Positions 57,200 through 64,000 of a stretch of 64,000 bases of DNA are shown piece after piece. The notes below the pieces were generated by a model. The model was not told where the DNA came from and ran no database searches. It saw only the letters and a list, made by a program, of their open reading frames with translations. The position numbers and the translations under genes were made by a program. Origin of the DNA: Lichtheimia corymbifera B2541 (taxonomy: Eukaryota > Mucoromycota > Mucoromycetes > Mucorales > Lichtheimiaceae); NCBI GenBank assembly GCA_000697475.1, contig JNEU01001108.1, positions 92,167 to 156,166 on the forward strand. Direction: 5' to 3'. The first letter of the stretch is position 1. The number at the start of each line of letters is the position of its first letter.

Positions 57200-57530
57200 A
57201 AGGGTATCTGCTTCTCAAAGCGTTCATAATGATGCGTGAGGTCTTTATTAGAATAAAGTTGATCAACATGTTCGAGAGCACCCTGTGTAAAAGATTCAAG
57301 CTCATGATGGACAACCTCTGTACATTTACTTGTGTTTCCATCCGTTCATCGTCTCTTGTACATTTGGACCGTCCGATTCATGTAGACCTCACAATAAAGC
57401 ATGTGGTTTTAAATGAATGAAATTGATCAGCATGACTCAGAGAATGTTCTTACCAAGTTTCATATTCGAAGTGGGGAATCCCAAGGTAATGCATACTAAT
57501 CGACATTTCATGAATTTGGACGGGCACTGC
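57200..57530 (-). repeat. Fragment of the foldback-family monomer array
   Basis: AAGTTTCATATTCGAAGTGG and TTGATCAGCATGACTCAGAG near 57420-57470, and AAAGTTGATCAACATGTTCG near 57256, are minus-strand copies of the GAAACTT monomer with its CATGCTGATCAA core. Two monomers are visible, cut off on both sides. Confidence 0.75.
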
Positions 57531-57761
57531 GGGAAAAAGTTGGTGAAAAGTTGGTGAAAAAATCACCCGTTGGATTGGTGAAAACATTCATAATCCCCCG
57601 TCAATCACCGGTTTTTGCGGCTCTTTTCTGGGATATCAACAAGCACCATTTCTTTTTGGGATCATTACACGGATACATGATAGGGATCTGGCAGTGGATA
57701 TATAAATACCAGCACCTTTGTATGGCTCTTGGGGTCACGACAGGATCATTGGATAGACAGC

Positions 57762-58217
57762 TTAATGGGATATACACAAATAAACACCTGTGGTATAAGA
57801 CTTAAAGGATATGTTGTGATCAACAACATGCTCTTTTAAAAGAGCGTTAATGAAAGGATGTTGTCCATGAACTTGCTTCTTTTTTCTTTTCCACTTTATT
57901 CTTTTTCCTTCCCACAATGTATTGTAAGTGCCTAGATTGCAGTCCTGGTGTGGCGAGTGCTTATAGAATGGGACCTTGAACTTCCCATATACTTGAGCCA
58001 TTGATGCACCAAAATAGCCTGAAGGCAGACCATCCTTGGTATACGTTGCACAGCCTGCAAGGTGATCAAAGTGTAGAAATTTGTCGAACCTATAAGAGAT
58101 AAGAATAAATTGAGTAATGGAATACCTAAAATGATTACAAAGATAAGATAGATACCTTGTTTTACAATGGTCTAAACCACCAAAGATATGTCGCATGATA
58201 GGGGCCAAGTGCAACAT
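57762..58217 (-). CDS. Possible uncharacterised gene or gene remnant
   Basis: On the minus strand a frame begins near 58217 (MLHLAPIMRHIFGGLDHCKT) and is continuous to a stop at 57762. A 65-base stretch inside it has good intron signals (gtatct...cttatag); removing it keeps the frame and gives LDHCKTRFDKFLHFDHLAG. Further on are GLPSGYFGASMAQVYGKF and HSPHQDCNLGTYN, then a basic run (GKRIKWKRKKKQ). The C-terminus looks nonconserved. No family recognised; it may be a remnant of a mobile element, as the surroundings are all repeats. Confidence 0.3.
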   Translation of the reverse strand: MLHLAPIMRHIFGGLDHCKTRYLSYLCNHFRYSITQFILISYRFDKFLHFDHLAGCATYTKDGLPSGYFGASMAQVYGKFKVPFYKHSPHQDCNLGTYNTLWEGKRIKWKRKKKQVHGQHPFINALLKEHVVDHNISFKSYTTGVYLCISH

Positions 58218-58289
58218 GTGTGGGTATTATGAGGGAGCACCTCGTAGGCTAGATATCATCAGGGCTGCATCCAATTCGAACGCTGATGC

Positions 58290-59620
58290 TTTGCTAAGAG
58301 CCAACATGTAATGCAAACGCATGTAATAACATACGAGATCAGGCGGAGAGGTGCATGTGAATGTGAATATATGTCGTCCTGGCAACAATGTGCAGCTCCT
58401 CTGCTTTTTCCGCTTGCTATTTATTTTTCTCTCTCCTCCATTACGCTTCCCAACACGTCCAACTCTCCCATGTTCAGCCAATCTACAAGCCAAGTACAGA
58501 TTCACCTGCTTCTCCCCATCATGCCAAGCCCACAATTGCTTTAAACTGAACCGTTTCGGCTGATTGGCAAGCTCAACGCGAGTGCAGACGCTATTACAGC
58601 ACACGTTTTGCTTGACACCCCACACCCACTCGCTCTTTTCTACAGCACTCATTCTTCTCAACACCGATTACACCAGCTTCCATTAGCTTCGTCATCGGCT
58701 GGCCGTCTTGAATCGTGCTTTTTATTGGTCACATGATTGATCTATTATACAACTGCAAACAGCATACGTCAAACGCGTTCTCTGGCTATCGATATACTGC
58801 ACGAACAAGATAAATTGTTTGGCAGACACCATGGTGATGGATGGAATGGATATACAACCACAGCAAAGGCTCACTCTTTTATTTGTCAATGCAAAACGAT
58901 TGGATGCAGGCGTGTCTTGTTATCATGATGCTGGAGATCGGATGGTTCTTTTCTACGTCGATGGCTTTGACTTGGTGATGGGTGGATCACTCGTTTTTCA
59001 AAGGAACAGACGGTGTAAATCGGATGACACAGGACAACAAGGTGAGTCTTTTTATCATGATGATGGAATGGATCCGATTCTTATTTCACATCGATGCAGG
59101 ATAGTGCTTGGTGGATGGCATTACTTTATACAAGGCAGCAAGATGAATCAATTTATCCCGGGGATGGGTGGAACGCACATTTTTCAAAGGAACAGGCTAT
59201 GTGAATCAGATGACACAGGACAACAAGGTGAGCGGTTTTACCATGATGATGGAGAGGATTCAATTCTTATTCACATGCGTGGTAGATGGCGTCGCTTTGT
59301 TCCAGACAACAAGGTGACTTAATCGGTAGACCGCTTGTTTTTCAAAGGGATGGACAGCAAGATACACATACAAAGGATCAGGTAATCCAACTGTGGGAAT
59401 TGATGTGCATCTCAGTGCATGATGGCCAATAGATCTGATGCAGGTGCTACTTGGTTCTGTGGATGGCAAGATAGTGGATTATCTATAGTACGGATTTATC
59501 ACTCGCAATACATTCTGGAACGACGACTATATTTTATGCATATCTGATTTGGATCAAGAGCTGATGGTGATGGGGCAAAGGAGTGTGCTGATGGATCACG
59601 CATCACGGATGAGAGGGCTG
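58290..59620 (+). repeat. First copy of a roughly 2-kb duplicated segment
   Basis: Collinear blocks shared with 60450-62200: AGAGGTGCATGT ... CCAAGCCCACAATTGCTTT (58350-58545 versus 60470-60665), the ACACGCT/CTCTTTATT block (58587-58790), GGCTTTGACTTGGTGATGGG (about 58967 versus 61650) and ATTTATCACTCGCAATACAT (about 59493 versus 62028). The frame 58819-59322 encodes an internally repeated peptide (FQRNRRCKSDDTGQQGESF and FQRNRLCESDDTGQQGERF). It is not conserved in the second copy, so coding is doubtful. Confidence 0.75.
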
Positions 59621-59879
59621 GAAGGGGTGGTTGCTTTTCAGATTATGCAGCAGCAGACATTTTGCCGTGTGTGGATATGGTTGTCAGCTTGGTCATTGGG
59701 TTGGTGTATCGTTCGCAGAGAATATGGGTCATCATGCGAGTGTGTTTTGTGTGCTACAACTGAGATCTCGTCGTGATTGTATCCAATCTTGATACTCATG
59801 CGTTCATGGGATAGAGGAAACATACAAGGGCTACAACGAGGGAAGATGAGAGGGGTAAAACGAAACCATGCAATAAGAG

Positions 59880-60400
59880 ACGCTTCAACCACCACAACCA
59901 AAACATCAGCATGCTGCATGCAATCGATCCATAGATGGAATCAGCATATTGTTGGTGGTCAAGAGGGCAACTTCCATCATTCAAAACGTGACATTAAGGC
60001 GAGCAATCATGCGTAGTGGTCATATATGCAAATGACTAGTATAAGCGCTATCTCATCCGGATCTCGTCTAATCTGAATACAGATACATTCATCGGATAGC
60101 CGGGACGTATCAGAATGACTTTTCTTACTGCAACTAGTGAGGATGAGAAAGAAAACAAAGAGTAAAATCAGGACATGGAATAAGGTATGCTTTTATCATC
60201 ACTGAAGAAATATCTTTATGGTTGTATACAATCGATCCATGGATGGAATCAGCATATTACTGGTGATTAGGAGAACGATATTTATTACTCAACATGTCAC
60301 ATCAAGGTGAGTAATCATGCACACTGTCTACGTATGTGAACGAGTGATATAAGCGCTATCTCATCCGCATCTCGTCTAATCTGAATGCTGAATCGTGTTT
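59880..60400 (+). repeat. Pair of direct repeats (about 180 bp)
   Basis: 59920-60075 and 60228-60383 share ATGGAATCAGCATATT, then GCGCTATCTCATCCG and ATCTCGTCTAATCTGAAT. The two copies lie about 310 bases apart. Confidence 0.65.
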
Positions 60401-60449
60401 TGGATAAAGCATGTATAATAGGATATCTTTTATTATTTCACCGGGAAGG

Positions 60450-62200
60450 GTTGAGATTATGAACAAAGAGGTGCATGTTATATGTCGCCATGCCAACAGT
60501 ATCCAGCTCTTCCGAATTTCCACTGCTCTTCTGCTTCCAGGTTATTTTTCTCTTTACCACTACGCTCTTCAACTCGTCCCATTTTATCCATGTTCAACGC
60601 GATCTACAAGCGACGTTCAATTGACCCGCTTCTGTCTACCATTCCAAGCCCACGATTGCTTTGAACTGACCCTATTCAACTGACCAACAAGTCAACGCGA
60701 ATGCAGATGCTATTACAACACGCTCTTTGTTTGGCACCACACACTCACCCACTCTTTTCTACAGCAATCGTTGGTCTCAACACTAATTGCAGCAGTCGTC
60801 ATTGTCTTCGTCTTTTGTTGGCCGTATTGAATCGTGCTCTTTATTCGACAGAAGCTTCGTCTATTATACAACTACAAGCAGCATACGCGAAACGCTATTA
60901 TAACACGCTTTTTATTTGACACTACACACACTCTCTCTCTTTTCTACAACGCTCATGACTCTCAATGCCAACTGCAACAGCCGTCAATAGCTTCGTCTTT
61001 TGGAATCGTGCTCTTTATTCGACACAGGCTTCGTCTTTTATATAAGCAGCGTCAAACGCGAGCCCATGACCAGTGCAGACACTATTACAACACGCTTCTT
61101 GTTTGACTCTACACACACATACACTCTCTTTTCTACAACGCTCATTGCTCTCAATACCAATTGCAGCAACCATCATTAGCTGTTGGCCGTTTTGAATCGT
61201 GCTCTTTATTCGGCACAGGCTTGGTCTTTTATATAAGCAGCAAGGAGTATACGTCAAACGACCGGCCAGACACTATTACAACACGCTTTTTCTTTGACAC
61301 CACACACCCACTCGCTCGTTTCTACAACGCTCATTACTCTCAACGCCAATTGCAGCAGCTTCCATTCGTTTCGTCAGGCGTTTGCCGTCTTGAATCGTGC
61401 TATTTATTCGACCCAGGCTTGGTGACATGTACAAACAACCAGCAGCATACCACAAGCGCTTTCTTTGGATATGGATATACTGGTTGAACAAGGTAAAGTG
61501 TCAGGCAGATGCCATGGTGATGGATGGAAGGGATGTACTACAGCAAAAAGGGCTGAAGCTTTTATTTGTCTAGGCAAAACGATTGCATACAGGTGTGTCT
61601 TTTTATCATGACGATGGAGATCTGGGGTTCTTTTGTATATGGATCGAAGGCTTTGACTTGGTGATGGGTGGATCGCTCTTTTTTCAAGGCAATCGACAAT
61701 GTAAAGGGGATGACAAAGGACAGCAAGGCAAGTTTTTTTTATCATCATGGTGAAGTGGATCTAATTCTTATTCCCATGGATACAGATGGATGACGCTGTT
61801 TTACTCAAGATGGCCAGGCGAGCAGTTTCAGGATAGTGGTGGAGTGGATCCATTTCTTTTTTACATGAATGGATGGCAAGACACATATACAAAGGACAAG
61901 GTAATATGGCTTCGGAAACAGATGTGTACAATAGCTAACTCATTCCCATGCTAGTGCTACTTGTTTCTGTGAATGACAATGGACAATGGCAGCTCGTGGC
62001 AAGCTAGTAGATTATCTAAAGTATGGATTTATCACTGGCAATACATTCTGGAGGCTGGATATGAGGATGCGTTTTATGCAAGTCTGATTTGGATCAAGGG
62101 ATGGTGGTGATGCCGGTGATGGATATAGAGCAAGGCAGTGTGCTGATCGATCAAGGGATGCCAGTGATGGACATAGAGCAAGGGATTGTGCTGATGGATC
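60450..62200 (+). repeat. Second copy of the 2-kb duplicated segment
   Basis: Same block order as 58290-59620 but lengthened by expansion of the block that starts TATTACAACACGC into a tandem array. No intact gene. Confidence 0.75.
60711..61460 (+). repeat. Tandem array, about 187-bp unit, four copies
   Basis: Units begin CTATTACAACACGCT or a variant near 60710, 60893, 61080 and 61270. Each contains TTTGACAC(C/T)ACACAC, CTCTTTTCTACAACGCTCAT, CAATTGCAGCAGC, CGTCTTTTGTTGGCCGT-like sequence, then GAATCGTGCTCTTTATTCGA and AGGCTTCGTCT/AGGCTTGGTCT. A diverged single unit lies at 58587-58790. Confidence 0.82.
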
Positions 62201-62219
62201 AACAGATGCTGGTGCTAAT

Positions 62220-62303
62220 CGATCAAGGGATGCTGTTGCTGGATCAAGGGATGCTGTTGCTGGATCAAGGGATGCTGTTGCTGGATCAAGGGATGCTGGT
62301 GAT
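62220..62303 (+). repeat. 21-bp minisatellite
   Basis: Four consecutive units of GGATCAAGGGATGCTGTTGC plus T with one or two changes, continuing less regularly on both sides (about 62090-62385). Read in frame it gives DQGMLLL repeats, a by-product of the 21-base period. Confidence 0.88.
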
Positions 62304-62486
62304 GGACATGGATCAAGGGGTGCTGTGCTGGATATGAAGCAGGGGATTATGCTGATGGATCAAGGGATGCTGGTGCTAGTATAGGTCTGTAAGGCAGAGG
62401 TTTTTGTAAGGTGATTGGGGATTTGGTTATGAAGATGTGGTCTTTCTAAATAAACACCACACGTTTGACAATGATTTGGTTGTTGT

Positions 62487-63236
62487 TAGGGATGGGCACT
62501 TTATTCGATTAATCGTTATTCGGCTTAGTTTGTTCGAATAAACCAGAATGAGAATAAGAATTGATCGACTCGAATAGAATAAGAACAAACAAGAGACCCT
62601 CTCCAATAAACCAGAACAAACAACTTTTTATTCGAATAACTTTAGAACAAAGAGACCCCATTCGGCATTCATTCTATTATTCTATAGACCCCAATGGTAG
62701 ATCGGCATGCCCATTGAGTTGACCCTTTTGATCGCTTTTTCTTTCGTGAATCCACTATCATGTGTGTGTATAGTACTGGTTCATGTGGTATATGAATATC
62801 TCGGTTTCATAGGTGTATTCGCTCATGGATTGGGTGTAGCTGACCATGTCGTTCACTTGTATCATGTATATCCACTGCGGAATACGCCCCGACGACTAGC
62901 TAAGGATAACATTTCAGTCGGTGTATCTCATGTTGGCATGGCAACCACTTATCCCAGCAGTCTTCCTATGATCCGTGGACCTGAATGTGCAATGGAGTGA
63001 CAAGGAATGGCCTTGGCATTGAAGCCTGTAAGAATTGTATACTGTCCGAGTCCATTCGCGAATAATTCTGAAACAATATGTGGTCCATTCGAACACATTC
63101 GAATAACGTCGTATAGAATAAGAATAGAATAAGAATAAGAGCTGAGCAGCGCGAACAGAATAAGAATAAGAGTTTTTTATTCGAATAAAGCGGAATTATT
63201 CGGGAACACGTTCGATTATTCGGATGCCCATCCCTA
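62487..63236. mobile_element. Non-autonomous hAT-type DNA transposon (750 bp)
   Basis: Terminal inverted repeats TAGGGATGGGCA (start) and TGCCCATCCCTA (end), with perfect 8-base target-site duplications GTTGTTGT at 62479-62486 and 63237-63244. Twelve-base TIRs of this sequence and 8-bp duplications are hallmarks of hAT elements. The interior is AT-rich, with repeated ATTCGAATAA and AGAATAAGAATA motifs near both ends, plus about 300 bases of non-repetitive sequence (62700-63000) with an open frame of unknown origin. No transposase, so it would need one in trans. Confidence 0.92.
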
Positions 63237-63329
63237 GTTGTTGTAAAGGGATGTTTTATTGGTTAATCTCAATTACTGAATAACGTGGTTATAGAGAGAT
63301 TGAGTAGTGAGCACCTAATATATAGGTTG

Positions 63330-63600
63330 TCAGCCCACGCCTGCTTAAAATAAGGTTTGAGCCCACGTTTTGTCAGAATTCAGATAGTGAAGCCCACGCA
63401 CCTAAGCCCACGCCTTGTCAGAATTCAGATAGTGCCCATGTCGGAGTCATATAGAGCCCACGCCTTGTCAGAATTCAGATAGTGTCCATGTCGGAGTCAT
63501 CGATCCTCACACCAAGCCCATGCACCAAAAGCCCACGCCTTGTCAGAATTCAGATAGGGTCCACGTCGGAGTCATCGATCCTCATACCTGTCGTATTCTG
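63330..63600 (+). repeat. Minisatellite with GCCCACGCCTTGTCAGAATT core
   Basis: About five partial or complete units: GCCCACG(C/T), then TTGTCAGAATTCAGATAG, then (T/C)CCA(T/C)GTCGGAGTCAT, with variable spacers. The EcoRI-like GAATTC recurs in each unit. Confidence 0.85.
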
Positions 63601-63664
63601 TGGTCTGGGTTTGATAGATAAAACCTATCCCAACCCAGATGACCCCTGTCAATATTTATATATG

Positions 63665-64000
63665 AGCACAGACAGCACAAATAAAGTTCTCTCTCCCTTT
63701 TTCGAGTCTCAAAGGATTCATCCTTGTTATCTTTGCTATTCACGTTATCACGTTTTCTATATCAAATTCCACATTTTTTCCTTTGAATACTCTTCAACAA
63801 CATCATCATCAACATCAACATGTCTTCTCCTGTTTCTCACGCTGGTTCCCCTTCTGCCAACACTGGCAATGACAACAACAACATGGGTGACTGTGGAATT
63901 TGATATAGAAAACGTGATAACGTGAATAGCAAAGATAACAAGGATGAATCCTTTGAGACTCGAAAAAGGGAGAGAGAACTTTATTTGTGCTGTCTGTGCT
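63665..64000. repeat. Perfect 109-bp inverted repeat reaching the window end, LTR-like
   Basis: 63665-63773 is the exact reverse complement of 63892-64000, with a 118-base spacer. The left arm begins 3-5 bases after TATTTATATATGAG (TATA-like) with AGCACAGACAGCACAAATAA and ends ATCAAATTCCACA; the right arm starts TGTGGAATTTGAT. TG...CA ends and a TATA/AATAAA-like layout suggest an LTR (R-U5 part), with opposite-orientation copies facing each other. The arms may continue outside the window. Confidence 0.8.
63820..63903 (+). other. Short frame starting like a Gag N-terminus, cut by the inverted repeat
   Basis: ATG at 63820 opens MSSPVSHAGSPSANTGNDNN and then MGD, before the frame runs into the right arm of the inverted repeat and stops at 63901. 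Ser/Asn-rich starts directly behind an LTR-like sequence are typical of retrotransposon Gag, but 24 residues are too few to name a family. Confidence 0.35.

Noticed and set aside
60711..61460. CRISPR-like array
   Set aside because: Units of about 187 bases are contiguous, without short repeats and unique spacers, and the organism is eukaryotic.
62089..62337. DQGMLLL-repeat protein
   Set aside because: The frame follows a 21-base minisatellite, and no conserved start or gene context supports translation.
1..64000. tRNA, rRNA or snRNA genes
   Set aside because: Scanning by eye for GGTTCRANNCC-type boxes and rRNA cores found nothing convincing; a tRNAscan/Infernal run would be decisive.

Overview
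This window is eukaryotic and almost certainly fungal. Genes are dense and interrupted by many short introns (about 50-70 bases, GTAAGT-type donors, CTAAC/CTAAT-like branch sites). The gene set includes GCN20, ATG27, CDC50/LEM3, a PSR1-type phosphatase, a PDR transporter, a Kre9/Knh1-like GPI protein, fungal MFS permeases and a mitochondrial bL32 gene. Style, AT-rich intergenic DNA and the gene mix suggest an early-diverging (mucoromycete-like) fungus, but this is inference; no species is named.

Layout: 1-645 is the 3' end of a PDR-type ABC transporter. About 0.9-8.25 kb is repeat DNA: a roughly 3-kb foldback (inverted-repeat) element, a decayed reading frame, and a one-armed copy of the same family. 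8.8-32.6 kb is a gene block: a tiny membrane protein, two tandem MFS permeases, mitochondrial bL32, an F-box protein, GCN20, a three-domain CH-kinase-C1 protein, a GPI-anchored Ser/Ala-rich protein, RPL35, a mitochondrial PDK/BCKDK-type kinase and ATG27. 33.0-39.15 kb is a second block of the same repeat family, with nested palindromes. 39.2-56.5 kb is a second gene block: myo-inositol oxygenase, a CDC50 flippase subunit, a SET-domain protein, an NmrA-like protein, a PSR1-like phosphatase, glycine cleavage H protein, 5-oxoprolinase, an unknown protein and an SLC35-like transporter. 57.2-64 kb is again repetitive: a fragment of the first family, a duplicated 2-kb segment with a tandem array, a minisatellite, a 750-bp hAT-type element with target-site duplication, a second minisatellite, and a perfect inverted repeat reaching the window edge.

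Neighbouring genes are housekeeping genes with no shared pathway; no metabolic cluster is visible. 5-oxoprolinase (glutathione recycling) and the H protein (glycine/one-carbon) are divergent neighbours, but a functional link is only speculation. The most unusual items are the higher-order repeat structure of the foldback family (three monomers per roughly 520-bp unit, placed in alternating inverted orientation around conserved hairpins), the CH-kinase-C1 protein, five introns best explained by GC-AG splicing, and the inverted repeat at the right edge. Exon boundaries were worked out by hand from splice signals, reading phase and family conservation; no transcript evidence was available.
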